Shown here in pieces: positions 16,771-26,984 of a DNA stretch of 40,507 bases. The notes under the pieces are model-generated. The model searched no databases and was not told the origin of the DNA. It saw only the letters and a program-made list of their open reading frames with translations. Every line of letters starts with the position of its first letter. Positions within the stretch are counted from its first letter, which is position 1. Source of the stretch: Cytophagaceae bacterium (GTDB taxonomy: Bacteria > Bacteroidota > Bacteroidia > Cytophagales > Spirosomataceae); NCBI GenBank assembly GCA_947464595.1, contig CANHXO010000009.1, positions 1-40,507 of the forward strand. Reading direction: 5' to 3'. The translations under genes were made by a program, and so were the position numbers.

Positions 16771-17472
16771 ATGAGTCAAGTAAAGCAAAATACCAAAATC
16801 TTATTGGTTGACGATGATCCTGATATTCTTGAGTTATTGGAATACAATTTAGCAAAAGAAAATTATGTTTTAGCTAAAGCGGTGAATGGCCAACAAGCTT
16901 TGGAATTAGCAAAGACTTTCAAGCCCAATTTAGTCATTTTGGATGTCATGATGCCTATTTTAGATGGAATTGAGACAGCCCGACAAATGAAATTGATGCC
17001 CGAATTAAAGTCGACCATCATTTTATTTTTAACAGCTCGCGGGGAAGAGTATACTGAAATAGCTGCTTTTGAGGCAGGAGGAGCTGATTATGTGGTAAAA
17101 CCCATTAAGCCAAGGGCCTTAGTGAGTCGGATCAAATCCATGCTCAATAGAGAAGGAGGTGCTTCAGAAAATTCTCAAGAAATCATTCAAATTGGTGACT
17201 TGACTATTAACAGAACGCAATATTCAGCCAGCTTTCAAGGTAGACTTTTGGTTTTACCTAAAAAGGAATTTGAATTACTTTCATTTTTAGCAAGAAATCC
17301 CAACAAAGTTTTTAATCGTGATGAGCTCTTGGAGAAAGTCTGGGGGACCGATGTCTATGTGGTTGAGCGGACAGTAGATGTGCATATTCGAAAATTAAGG
17401 GAGAAAATTCCTGAGTATTATATTAAAACGCTCAAGGGTGTGGGATATTTATTTTCCATCGATCCGCTTTAA
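16771..17472 (+). CDS. OmpR/PhoB-family response regulator
   Basis: Receiver ILLVDDDPDILELLEYNL...VILDVMMPILDGIETARQM...GGADYVVKPIKPRALVSRI; winged helix GRLLVLPKKEFELLSFLARNPNKVFNRDELLEKVWG...RTVDVHIRKLREKI. Confidence 0.95.
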   Translation: MSQVKQNTKILLVDDDPDILELLEYNLAKENYVLAKAVNGQQALELAKTFKPNLVILDVMMPILDGIETARQMKLMPELKSTIILFLTARGEEYTEIAAFEAGGADYVVKPIKPRALVSRIKSMLNREGGASENSQEIIQIGDLTINRTQYSASFQGRLLVLPKKEFELLSFLARNPNKVFNRDELLEKVWGTDVYVVERTVDVHIRKLREKIPEYYIKTLKGVGYLFSIDPL

Positions 17473-17513
17473 AATTCTAAATTTTCGGTCATATTAGGTA
17501 AATTGCGCCTTCA

Positions 17514-19019
17514 ATGAGGCTAATCTACGTATTTCTATTTTTCATTTTATTTCACTTTAATCTTTTCCCATCGGGGCCTAAAAGAGAATTGAGGGGTGTT
17601 TGGGTGGCTACGGTCTCCAACATTGATTGGCCCAGTGCCAGAAATTACAATGGAATTAAGCAAAAGAATGAGTTTGTAGATCTTTTAAATTCTCACCAAA
17701 AAACAGGAATCAACGCGGTTTTTGTTCAAATAAGGACTGCGGCGGATGCTTTATATGCAAAAAGTCCAGAACCTTGGTCTACTTTTTTATCGGGTTTACA
17801 AGGCCAGCCTCCTAGCCCTTATTATGATCCATTAGCCTTCATGATTGAGGAAAGTCATTCCAGAGGAATCGAATTTCATGCTTGGCTAAATCTAAATCGG
17901 GCCAGCATATCCACCACTTCGCTGCTTGATGCAAACCATTTAGTCCGAAAACACCCTGATTGGATTATCAAATACCATGGACAGTTTATCCTGAATTTTG
18001 GCCTACCAGAAGTCCGCCTCTATCTAGTGAATTTGGTTAAAAACCTCATCGAACAATATGATGTGGACGGAATTCATTTTGATGATTATTTCTACCCCTA
18101 CCCGATGAAAGGGGAGGAAATTAATGATTTGTTGGCCTATGAAAAATATAAACTACCAGAAGAAAGCCTGGGAGATTGGCGAAGAAGAAATACCAATAAC
18201 CTCATTAAAGATATTTCTGAGGTCATCAAAACAACCAAACCGAAAGTGAAATTTGGCATTAGTCCATTTGGAATATGGAGACATCAAAGTGAATCTGTGT
18301 CAGATGGATCTCCCACTCGCCGAGGGTTACAATCTTATGATGACCTTTTTGCGGATACTGAAAAATGGATGAAAGAGGGCTTAGTTGATTATTTGGCGCC
18401 CCAGTTATATTGGGAAACGAATCATAAAGTGGCAGCTTTCGAACCCTTGGCCAAATGGTGGAGTGCCCATAATTATGGTCGGCCTATTTATATCGGCCAC
18501 GCGGTATATCACCTAACGGATACCTGGGCCACTAGTGAATTGAACAAACAATTAAAGGTCGCTCGTAGTTTACCTAATGTGCAGGGATCCATTTATTTTA
18601 GTTCGAATTTACTTATTCGAAATGTCAAAGGCTGGAGAGATACCTTAAGGCTCAACCATTATGCATCGTTGGCCTTAATTCCCCCTATGCTTTGGAAAGA
18701 TAGCATAGCTCCTACCCCACCACACCAAGTAAGTTTACTAAAAAAAGGGGAGGAATGGTTGTTGGCCTGGAAACCAGGTGAGCCTAGTGAAGACCGCGAC
18801 CCACCGGCTTATTACGTGGTTTATAGGATCAAAAAAGGTGAAATTGATCCTTTGGAAAATGCAGAAAATATCATTTTCAAAGGCAAAATGAATCAATTAA
18901 TTTTAGATAAAAATTGGATACGATCAGGATATGGATTTGCGGTTACAGCACTTGACCGATTACATAATGAATCCCTGCCGGGGACAATCCAATGGCTAGT
19001 ACCGACAAAAAAGGAATAA
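17514..19019 (+). CDS. Secreted glycosyl hydrolase-like protein (GHL10 / DUF187 type)
   Basis: Signal peptide; RELRGVWVATVSNIDWPS, FVQIRTAADALY, DGIHFDDYFYPYP, KFGISPFGIWRH, VDYLAPQLYWE; C-terminal Fn3-like segment. Confidence 0.9.
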   Translation: MRLIYVFLFFILFHFNLFPSGPKRELRGVWVATVSNIDWPSARNYNGIKQKNEFVDLLNSHQKTGINAVFVQIRTAADALYAKSPEPWSTFLSGLQGQPPSPYYDPLAFMIEESHSRGIEFHAWLNLNRASISTTSLLDANHLVRKHPDWIIKYHGQFILNFGLPEVRLYLVNLVKNLIEQYDVDGIHFDDYFYPYPMKGEEINDLLAYEKYKLPEESLGDWRRRNTNNLIKDISEVIKTTKPKVKFGISPFGIWRHQSESVSDGSPTRRGLQSYDDLFADTEKWMKEGLVDYLAPQLYWETNHKVAAFEPLAKWWSAHNYGRPIYIGHAVYHLTDTWATSELNKQLKVARSLPNVQGSIYFSSNLLIRNVKGWRDTLRLNHYASLALIPPMLWKDSIAPTPPHQVSLLKKGEEWLLAWKPGEPSEDRDPPAYYVVYRIKKGEIDPLENAENIIFKGKMNQLILDKNWIRSGYGFAVTALDRLHNESLPGTIQWLVPTKKE

Positions 19020-19020
19020 C

Positions 19021-20079
19021 ATGAATCAGCGATTACATTTGACCATTAAGGAAATTACCGAAGAGACGGTCGACACAAAAACCATCCATTTTTGGCATCC
19101 TATACACAATACCATTTCGTATAAATCGGGTCAGTTTTTCACACTCATTCCGGAAATTGACGGTCAAAAAATCCGGCGAAGTTATTCCCTGTCCTCTTCT
19201 CCTAAAACGGACACATCTCCAGCGGTCACCGTGAAAAGAATTGAAGGAGGACTTGTGTCCAACTATCTATGTGACCATGTAAAAGTAGGAGATAGCTTAG
19301 AAGTCATGGAGCCTATGGGCAATTTCTTCATTGAGCCTCAAGCAGATGGGTGCAAAACCTATGTCTTCATCGCCGCAGGATCTGGAATTACTCCCTTATT
19401 TTCCATGATCAAAACGGTGTTGCATGCTGAACCTAAATCTCAAATCTATCTAATTTACGGGTCAAGAAATGAGCAACAAATTATCTTCAAAAAAGCATTA
19501 GAATCACTTGAATCAGAATATACGTCTCGCTTTAAACTGATTCATGTCATCAGTCAGCCTAGCCATACATGGCCTGGTTTTAAAGGACGCATCAATCAAG
19601 CTTCTGTGGTATTTTATTTAAAACAAGAGTTTGGCATTGATATACCTAAGGCCTTTTATTATTTGTGTGGGCCCGGGGGAATGATGAGTGAGGTAGAAAA
19701 ATCTTTGGCCATGTTTGATGTTCCCAATGAACACATTTTAAAAGAGCTTTTTTTATCGACGCCTAGTGAGGAAATAGAAAAAGCTGAAGAAGATGGAAGT
19801 TTAAAGGCCCAAGATGTGACCTTAATTTTTGAAGGAAAAACGCATACGGTAACTGTCTTGCCTAGCGAAACCATTTTAGAGGCTGCCTTAGAGGCAGACA
19901 TCGACATCCCCTATTCATGCCAAGCAGGGATGTGTACCGCCTGCATGGGTTTATGTACTAGTGGAAAAGTGATTATGGATGAAGAAGATGGACTTACAGA
20001 TAGCGAAATTAAAAAAGGATATATTTTAACGTGTGTGGCACATCCGATGAGTGAGGGGGTAGTCATTAATTTAGATTAA
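19021..20079 (+). CDS. FNR-type flavin reductase fused to a C-terminal 2Fe-2S ferredoxin domain (PaaE/Hcr-like)
   Basis: RRSYSLSSSP (FAD), GSGITPLFSMIKTVL (NAD(P)H), YSCQAGMCTACMGLCTSGKV...LTCVAHP (2Fe-2S cysteines). Confidence 0.93.
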   Translation: MNQRLHLTIKEITEETVDTKTIHFWHPIHNTISYKSGQFFTLIPEIDGQKIRRSYSLSSSPKTDTSPAVTVKRIEGGLVSNYLCDHVKVGDSLEVMEPMGNFFIEPQADGCKTYVFIAAGSGITPLFSMIKTVLHAEPKSQIYLIYGSRNEQQIIFKKALESLESEYTSRFKLIHVISQPSHTWPGFKGRINQASVVFYLKQEFGIDIPKAFYYLCGPGGMMSEVEKSLAMFDVPNEHILKELFLSTPSEEIEKAEEDGSLKAQDVTLIFEGKTHTVTVLPSETILEAALEADIDIPYSCQAGMCTACMGLCTSGKVIMDEEDGLTDSEIKKGYILTCVAHPMSEGVVINLD

Positions 20080-20092
20080 AACAGAAAAACCA

Positions 20093-21823
20093 ATGATAAA
20101 ACGTACGGTCGCCCCACAAATAATAAATCGCACATTGCTCCCCCAAGATTTTTCATTAAGTACTTGGGAAAGTGTTTTGCCTTACTTTGAACAATTAAGT
20201 GCGCAAGAAATTAGTGATTTGCCTTCCTTAGAAGATTTTTGCAAAAATCGATCTGAGCTTGAAAGTTATCTATCCGAGAATTTTGCTTGGCGATACATCA
20301 AAATGTCTTGCGATAATCAAAACGAAAATTTACAAAAAAGCTATCAGCAATTTGTCAATGAAATCGTGCCCAATGCTTCCATGTTTGATGATGCTTGGAA
20401 TAAAAAAGTCATTGATTCAGGATTGTCAGACCAAGTAACAACAAAGGGCTTTTCGATCATGTTGAGAAGTTTAAAAAAATCCATCGAAATTTTTAGAGAA
20501 GAAAATATCCCTCTATTTACCGAATTACAAAACCTAGAGTCAAAATATGGCGCATTAACCGGAGGACTGATGGTGGAAATTGATGGAGTTGAAAAGACGC
20601 TCCAACAAGCTAGCGCCTATTTGGAGTCGACCGACAGGGATTTAAGAGAAAGTGTTTATCGGAAAATTGCTTCCAAAAGGCTTAGCATTAAAGAAGATTT
20701 ACACGCGCTTTACAATGAATTAATAGGCAAAAGAAATAAGGTCGCTTTACAAGCTGGATTTGATAATTTCCGCGATTACTCCTTTGCAAGTCTAGGCAGA
20801 TTCGACTACACCCCAGCAGATTGTTTTGAATTTCATGCGGCCGTTGAAAAAACAATCAAGCCTATCTTAAATAATTTAGCCTCCAAAAGAAAAAAAGCTT
20901 TAGGTTTAGATTCACTTAGACCTTGGGATAAATCCGTCGATCCCCTAGGACGTAAACCATTGAAACCCTTTAAAACAGGAGAGGAGTTATTGGAAAAAAC
21001 GATTCGTGTTTTTGATAATTTAGATCCATTTTTAGGCGATTGTTTAAAAGAAATGGTAAAATTAGATCGCTTTGATTTAGACTCGAGAAAGGGAAAAAAT
21101 CCGGGGGGATATAATTACCCATTAGAAGAAACTGGTTTCCCGTTTATATTTATGAATGCCGCAGGCCAAGTTCGAGACATGGTCACTTTGTTGCATGAAG
21201 GTGGACATGCCGTTCATTCGATATTAACCAAAGAACTTTCATTGAATGCATTCCGAAATTTCCCTTCTGAAGTAGCGGAACTTGCCTCGATGAGCATGGA
21301 GTTAATCACAATGGATGAGTGGGATATTTACTTTGAAAATCCTGAAGATGCCAAAAGAGCCAAAATTAAGCACTTGGAAGATATTTTAGAGACCTTGCCA
21401 TGGGTGGCGACAATCGATGCATTCCAACATTGGATCTATGAAAATCCAGAACATACGTTAAGCCAAAGAGAAGAAAAATGGAATGAAATATTGGCCAGAT
21501 TTGCGGATCAAATGACGGATTGGTCTGGATTGGAAGAAATTAAATCGCATATTTGGCAAAAGCAATTGCACCTATATGAAGTGCCGTTTTATTACATTGA
21601 ATACGCGATAGCCCAATTAGGTGCATTGGCCGTTTGGAGAAATTATTGCCAAAACCCTAAGCTTGCTTTAACCCATTATTTAGATGCCTTGTCGGTGGGC
21701 TATACGGAACCCATCAAATCCATTTATGCAAAAGCGGGGATTGAATTTAATTTCAGTGAGGGCTACATCTCCGAATTAATGTCATTTTTATCAGAGAAAA
21801 TCAAAAATTTAGAGGAAAGCTAA
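20093..21823 (+). CDS. M3 family oligoendopeptidase F-like metallopeptidase
   Basis: Zn motif LLHEGGHAVH (HExxH) with downstream EVAELASMSMEL; M3B-like length of 576 aa. Confidence 0.92.
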   Translation: MIKRTVAPQIINRTLLPQDFSLSTWESVLPYFEQLSAQEISDLPSLEDFCKNRSELESYLSENFAWRYIKMSCDNQNENLQKSYQQFVNEIVPNASMFDDAWNKKVIDSGLSDQVTTKGFSIMLRSLKKSIEIFREENIPLFTELQNLESKYGALTGGLMVEIDGVEKTLQQASAYLESTDRDLRESVYRKIASKRLSIKEDLHALYNELIGKRNKVALQAGFDNFRDYSFASLGRFDYTPADCFEFHAAVEKTIKPILNNLASKRKKALGLDSLRPWDKSVDPLGRKPLKPFKTGEELLEKTIRVFDNLDPFLGDCLKEMVKLDRFDLDSRKGKNPGGYNYPLEETGFPFIFMNAAGQVRDMVTLLHEGGHAVHSILTKELSLNAFRNFPSEVAELASMSMELITMDEWDIYFENPEDAKRAKIKHLEDILETLPWVATIDAFQHWIYENPEHTLSQREEKWNEILARFADQMTDWSGLEEIKSHIWQKQLHLYEVPFYYIEYAIAQLGALAVWRNYCQNPKLALTHYLDALSVGYTEPIKSIYAKAGIEFNFSEGYISELMSFLSEKIKNLEES

Positions 21824-21899
21824 GGCTTAGAAGCTTGTACACTTTTTTAATACAAAATTTGGCCTTATTTTTGTACCAACAATTTGTCCTAACAAGAGA

Positions 21900-22148
21900 A
21901 TGAAATTAGAAAAACTACTTCCGATTATAGCATTAGCCTTTACGGCAACGGCTTGTGACTATCAAAAGAACAATACCATCAAGCAAAAAGATTTAAACGA
22001 AGGTGAGGCTTATGTATATGGTGTTCACCCAGACAGTGCAGCGGTTCAGTTAAAAAATAAATATGACGCTAAACCAGAATTAGAATTAAAAGCAAATGCA
22101 CTTCGCGAGAAAATGTTTAGTGGAAAAAGTATCAATCAAGGAAATTAA
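21900..22148 (+). CDS. Small putative lipoprotein of unknown function
   Basis: MKLEKLLPIIALAFTATACDYQKNN...: short signal peptide ending at a Cys, hydrophilic rest; a TATTTTTG (TAnnTTTG) box lies upstream at 21866-21873. Confidence 0.75.
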   Translation: MKLEKLLPIIALAFTATACDYQKNNTIKQKDLNEGEAYVYGVHPDSAAVQLKNKYDAKPELELKANALREKMFSGKSINQGN

Positions 22149-22168
22149 TCTTTCCCATCCCATATTAT

Positions 22169-22193
22169 AAAGCCGGTTTATCCGGCTTTTTTT
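22169..22193 (+). terminator. Rho-independent terminator
   Basis: AAAGCCGG-TTTAT-CCGGCTTTTTTT hairpin plus T tract just after the small lipoprotein stop. Confidence 0.85.
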
Positions 22194-22638
22194 ATTGCCC
22201 AAACCACTCGCGAATAAACGTAAGTTGGTAAATCGCCCCCGTATATAACAAGGCCCACAACAGGGATGAAATGGCCATAAAAAAGAGTACTCGCGGCAAA
22301 GAAACCTTAAAAGATAAAGCTAATAAACTTCCTCCAATGGGTGTAAAAATCAAGGGTGTCAGTGCAGCAATCCCTTTTATGCCAAATTTTTGCCAGATCT
22401 GAACGGCATAACGCACGCGTTTTGAAAATAAAATAGGTTTCTTCTTTCTGAAACGACCTATAAAATCAATGACTAATTTACCCATGCTTAGAGTCAATGT
22501 AATAGTCAGCATGGCACCGATCCAAGTAAAAATAACCGTTTCATACCAGGTTAATCCAAGGCCAAATCCGGTTATTGGCCCGGCAATAAATTTTAATCCT
22601 GTGGCAATCATTACTCCTGAATAGGCTCCCCAAGACAT
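22192..22638 (-). CDS. Small integral membrane protein (possible small multidrug export-like family)
   Basis: 148 aa, several TM segments; VRYAVQIWQKFGIKGIAALTPLIFTPIGGSLLAL. Family assignment tentative. Confidence 0.6.
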   Translation of the reverse strand: MSWGAYSGVMIATGLKFIAGPITGFGLGLTWYETVIFTWIGAMLTITLTLSMGKLVIDFIGRFRKKKPILFSKRVRYAVQIWQKFGIKGIAALTPLIFTPIGGSLLALSFKVSLPRVLFFMAISSLLWALLYTGAIYQLTFIREWFGQ

Positions 22639-22640
22639 AT

Positions 22641-24614
22641 TTATTTTGATTTATAGGCGTCAATTCCTTTTTTAAGAAACGAAACAAAATGATTGATATC
22701 AGCATCAAAAGCGACTGGAGTAACCATGGGTGCTCCATCCTTTCGCGGATCTAACAGCACATAATGAGGCTGAGCATTTGAATCAAACCTAGAAATTTGA
22801 AAATCTAAATTCTGATCTCCCAAGGTCTTTTTTTCTTGCCCGTCAACTTTTGAAACATACCATTTGTCCTCGGGAAGTTCTGTTTTGTCATCACAATAAA
22901 GCGCTACTATGACATACTCATTCTTCAAAATGGATAAAACTGCTGGATCCGACCATACATATTCTTCCATTTTTCTACAGTTGACACATCCGTGACCCGT
23001 AAAATCGATAAACAAAGGCTTACCTACTTTCTGAGCATAAGCTTTGGCTTCATCAAAATCAAAAAATCCATTAAGGCCCAAAGGTAGTTTTAAAAATTCT
23101 CCATATTTAACCGAAGAAGATGTTTTTGATGCATCGGCATTTGGATCATTTACCTGTGAAGTACCCTGAAAATCCTGACTTGATAGGGGTGGAAGCCAAC
23201 CGGATAAGCCTTTTAAAGGAGCACCAAACATCCCTGGCGTCAAGTAAATAACGAACGATAGGAATGCTGTCGCAAAAAGTGCACGAGTAACTGACAATTT
23301 TCCACTAGGCCCATCGTGAGGCAGGGAAATTTTGCCAAATAAGTATAGGGTTAGAGCAGTAAATATGGCAATCCAAATCGCTAAAAATATTTCACGGTCC
23401 AATAAATGCCAGTGATACACTTGGTCAGCGACACTCAAAAACTTAAAGGCTAAGGCTATTTCCAAAAAGCCTAAAACCACTTTTACCTCATTCATCCAAG
23501 TACCCGATTTAGGCATTTTTTGCATAAAGCCTGGAAAGATGGCAAACATCGTAAAAGGAATGGCGAAGGCCAACGAGAATCCCAACATCCCAATAATAGG
23601 CTTCAGAAATACGCCTTGAGAGGAGGCAATCAGAATAGAACCAGCCAAAGGTCCTGTGCAGGAAAACGAAACCAAGACCAGGGTAAATGCCATGAAAAAC
23701 ACCCCTATCAATCCACCTTTATCCGATTTTGCGTCGACTTTATTGACCAAACCAGAAGGCAAAACAATTTCAAATGCCCCTAAAAAGGAAATTCCAAAAA
23801 AGATAAAAATGACAAAAAATAACAGGTTAGGAATCCAATGCGTACTTAAGAAATTGGCAAAACTGGCCCCAGCAAAGAACGCTAAAATGGTACCAAAAAA
23901 AACATAGATTAAAACGATGAAGAAACCATAGAGAAAAGCCAGTTTTTTACCCCCCTGTTGCTTCGTAAAAAAACTAACCGTCATCGGAATGAGTGGATAA
24001 ACACAGGGAGTGAGCAAGGCCAATAAACCAGCACCCATCGCTACCCAAAAGAATTGCCATAAGGACTGATCGTCTTCCGGCGCCCCCAGTTTTAGGGCTG
24101 AGCTAGAGACTTTTTTTTTTGAATCCTCTGTGGTAGAAGAAGCGCTAAGTTTGGAATTTATCAAAAAAGGGCCCTTAATCGGCACGCACAAGCCACTTTC
24201 ATTCGAACAGGTTTGTGAATCGTAAGATCCATCAATCTTCCAAGATTCAGAAGTGATTTTCACTTTTTGTCTAAATTCAGCTTCTTCGGTGAAATACGTA
24301 TAGGTACCGTTCCAAATCTCTTTATCAAATTTTGAATGAGGATTTATCGCGCGCAATGGGCCATCAATGGATACGCCAAGGCCTTCTTTTAACTTAATGG
24401 TCGTGACCACGGGACCTAAGTCCTTGTCAAAATCAGATGAATATAAATACCAACCTTTGTCTATTTTAACCTTGAAAATGATTTCAGCAGTTTGGCCCAC
24501 CGTAGGGTTTGCTGGCTCCAATGTCCATGCCCATTTAGCCGGGGTCATTTTTTGGGCCAGTCCTGTAAACCCTGAAAAACCCAACAAAAGTAAAATGATT
24601 ATTTTCAGTTTCAT
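22641..24614 (-). CDS. dsbD: DsbD-like protein-disulfide reductase (DsbDN + CcdA-like TM + thioredoxin)
   Basis: N-terminal periplasmic domain ending SQTCSNESGLCVPIKG; TM core LLTPCVYPLIPMTVSFF and FSCTGPLAGSI; C-terminal Trx FIDFTGHGCVNCRKMEEYVW (CVNC). Confidence 0.93.
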   Translation of the reverse strand: MKLKIIILLLLGFSGFTGLAQKMTPAKWAWTLEPANPTVGQTAEIIFKVKIDKGWYLYSSDFDKDLGPVVTTIKLKEGLGVSIDGPLRAINPHSKFDKEIWNGTYTYFTEEAEFRQKVKITSESWKIDGSYDSQTCSNESGLCVPIKGPFLINSKLSASSTTEDSKKKVSSSALKLGAPEDDQSLWQFFWVAMGAGLLALLTPCVYPLIPMTVSFFTKQQGGKKLAFLYGFFIVLIYVFFGTILAFFAGASFANFLSTHWIPNLLFFVIFIFFGISFLGAFEIVLPSGLVNKVDAKSDKGGLIGVFFMAFTLVLVSFSCTGPLAGSILIASSQGVFLKPIIGMLGFSLAFAIPFTMFAIFPGFMQKMPKSGTWMNEVKVVLGFLEIALAFKFLSVADQVYHWHLLDREIFLAIWIAIFTALTLYLFGKISLPHDGPSGKLSVTRALFATAFLSFVIYLTPGMFGAPLKGLSGWLPPLSSQDFQGTSQVNDPNADASKTSSSVKYGEFLKLPLGLNGFFDFDEAKAYAQKVGKPLFIDFTGHGCVNCRKMEEYVWSDPAVLSILKNEYVIVALYCDDKTELPEDKWYVSKVDGQEKKTLGDQNLDFQISRFDSNAQPHYVLLDPRKDGAPMVTPVAFDADINHFVSFLKKGIDAYKSK

Positions 24615-24786
24615 TCGCTATAATTTTAAAATCGCCTCAACCCTATTTTTAAAGAATCAAAATTAACAAAAAATAGCGGAACCTCATGGGATATTTATTC
24701 AAAAATGGAGATTGATCGTTTTTCTATTCCGGTAAAAATTCGTAATTTTAAACTCTTAAAAACGAAATTCAATCCACATTTATTAC

Positions 24787-26079
24787 ATGGCTGCTAGCAC
24801 ATTTCCCACCCAGCGAGACGTTGAAATTTTTTCATTAATAAGTCAAGAAGCACATAGGCAAGAATTCGGCATCGAATTAATTGCTTCGGAAAACTTCACA
24901 TCCCCTCAAGTCATGGAGGCACAAGGAAGTGTTTTGACGAATAAGTATGCGGAAGGCTTACCTGGAAAAAGATATTATGGGGGTTGTGAGGTGGTCGACG
25001 AAGTGGAGACCTTAGCCATCGAACGAGCAAAAAAATTATTTGGAGCTGCGTGGGCAAACGTTCAACCACATTCGGGTGCGCAAGCAAATGCCGCAGTTTT
25101 TTTATCGTTTTTGAATCCAGGAGATAAAATATTAGGTTTTGATTTATCACATGGAGGACACCTTTCGCACGGTTCGCCGGTCAATTTCTCTGGAAAATAT
25201 TTTCAAGCTTTTTTTTACGGTGTAGAAAAAGAGACTGGTTTAATTGACTGGGATAAAGTAGAGGCGACTGCGTTAAAAGAGAAACCAAGACTTTTAATTT
25301 GTGGAGCATCTGCCTATTCACGTGATTGGGATTATGTCCGATTAAGAGCTATTGCAGATAAAATAGGTGCCATATTATTGGCTGATATTTCGCATCCATC
25401 CGCATTAATTGCAAAGGGTTTATTAAATAACCCGATGCAACATTGTCATATTGTTACGACAACTACGCACAAAACGTTGCGAGGACCTCGTGGTGGATTA
25501 ATTATGATGGGCAATGATTTTGAAAATCCTTTTGGTTTCAAAACATTAAAGGGTGAATTAAAAATGATGTCGGCCTGCTTAGATGGAGCTGTTTTTCCTG
25601 GAACACAGGGGGGGCCTTTGGAGCACGTTATTGCAGCGAAAGCGATTGCATTTGGAGAGGCTTTGACCCCTGAATTTGGCCATTACGCCCAACAAGTTAA
25701 ATCGAATGCGCAGGCGATGGCCAAAGCCTTTTTAAGCAAAGGGTATGATATCATTTCAGGCGGAACAGACAACCATTTGATGTTAATAGATTTACGGCCT
25801 AAGGGACTAAGTGGTAAATTAGCGGAAAACACGTTAATTCAAGCGGATATTACCATCAACAAAAACATGGTTCCATTTGATGATAAATCACCCTTTGTGA
25901 CTTCGGGAATGCGTGTTGGAACAGCGGCGATGACCACCCGTGGTTTAAAAGAAAGTGACATGAGCCAGATTGTTGACATGATCGACAAAGCCCTCATGAA
26001 CCATGACAATGAAGCTGTTTTAAAGCAGATTAAAGGAGAAGTTAACGAGTGGGTTAAACAATTCCCGCTTTACTTATAA
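24787..26079 (+). CDS. glyA: Serine hydroxymethyltransferase
   Basis: [61 protein letters not shown]-lysine region. Confidence 0.98.
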   Translation: MAASTFPTQRDVEIFSLISQEAHRQEFGIELIASENFTSPQVMEAQGSVLTNKYAEGLPGKRYYGGCEVVDEVETLAIERAKKLFGAAWANVQPHSGAQANAAVFLSFLNPGDKILGFDLSHGGHLSHGSPVNFSGKYFQAFFYGVEKETGLIDWDKVEATALKEKPRLLICGASAYSRDWDYVRLRAIADKIGAILLADISHPSALIAKGLLNNPMQHCHIVTTTTHKTLRGPRGGLIMMGNDFENPFGFKTLKGELKMMSACLDGAVFPGTQGGPLEHVIAAKAIAFGEALTPEFGHYAQQVKSNAQAMAKAFLSKGYDIISGGTDNHLMLIDLRPKGLSGKLAENTLIQADITINKNMVPFDDKSPFVTSGMRVGTAAMTTRGLKESDMSQIVDMIDKALMNHDNEAVLKQIKGEVNEWVKQFPLYL

Positions 26080-26088
26080 AATACAATT

Positions 26089-26961
26089 ATGGCGACAGAC
26101 CAAGACTGGGACGATTTTGATGATGATGATGTAGAGGAAAAGGATGGGACTGAAATGTCGTTTCTTGACCATTTAGAGGAATTACGTTGGCACATCATGC
26201 GCTCCATCGCATCCATTTTGATTTTCACGATTGCCGCGTGGATTTTCAGAAATGAAATTTTTGGTATCATTATCATGGGGCCAACGAAAGTTGATTTTGC
26301 CACTAATTTAGTTCTATGCAATTTGGCCGATATCACAGGTTGGACCAGCCTCTGCATGCAAAAAGCGGACTTTATTTTGCAAAGCCGAGAGGTATCGGGC
26401 CAATTTATGATGGCATTAACGCAATCCATCATTGTGGGTTTGCTCTTCGCATTTCCATATGCGTTTTATGAGCTTTGGAAATTCATTAAACCAGGATTAA
26501 AAAACAAGGAATTAAAGGCAGCGAAGGGTGCTGTTTTCTGGGTATCATCTTTGTTTTTTCTAGGTGTTTCTTTTGGTTATTTTGTCGTTGCCCCTATGGC
26601 GATCAACTTCTTGGCCAATTTTAAATTGGATGCCACCATACAAAATCAGTTTGATGTTAATGATTATATCTCTTTATTATCCATGCTGACGCTGGCCTGC
26701 GGATTGACATTCCAACTACCTATGGTGGCTTTTGTGTTATCTCAAGTGGGCATTCTAACTCCTTCGTTTATGCGGGAATATAGAAAGCATGCGATGATTG
26801 TAATCTTAATTGTCGCTGCAATCATCACCCCGTCTCCAGATGTTATTTCCCAACTCTTAGTGGCATTCCCACTTTTAGGGTTGTATGAAATCAGTATCAT
26901 GGTATCTGGAAGAGTTCTTAGACGTAAAATGAGAGAAGAAGCTCTTGAATCGAATTCTTAA
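26089..26961 (+). CDS. tatC: Sec-independent protein translocase TatC
   Basis: SFLDHLEELRWHIMRSI, FWVSSLFFLGVSFGYFVV, FQLPMVAFVLSQVGILTPSFMREYRKHAMIVILIVAAIITPSPDVISQLLVAFPLLGLYEISI. Confidence 0.97.
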   Translation: MATDQDWDDFDDDDVEEKDGTEMSFLDHLEELRWHIMRSIASILIFTIAAWIFRNEIFGIIIMGPTKVDFATNLVLCNLADITGWTSLCMQKADFILQSREVSGQFMMALTQSIIVGLLFAFPYAFYELWKFIKPGLKNKELKAAKGAVFWVSSLFFLGVSFGYFVVAPMAINFLANFKLDATIQNQFDVNDYISLLSMLTLACGLTFQLPMVAFVLSQVGILTPSFMREYRKHAMIVILIVAAIITPSPDVISQLLVAFPLLGLYEISIMVSGRVLRRKMREEALESNS

Positions 26962-26984
26962 TTGAATTCAACTAACACAATCGT

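Noticed and set aside
23520-23907. Two overlapping + strand ORFs antisense to dsbD
   Set aside because: Low-complexity, Lys/Asn-rich shadow translations of a clear DsbD gene.
22641-24614. Poly-T run near 24112-24121 as a possible frameshift in dsbD
   Set aside because: The frame reads through into the recognisable N-terminal domain and signal peptide on one side and the CcdA core on the other, so no frameshift is needed.
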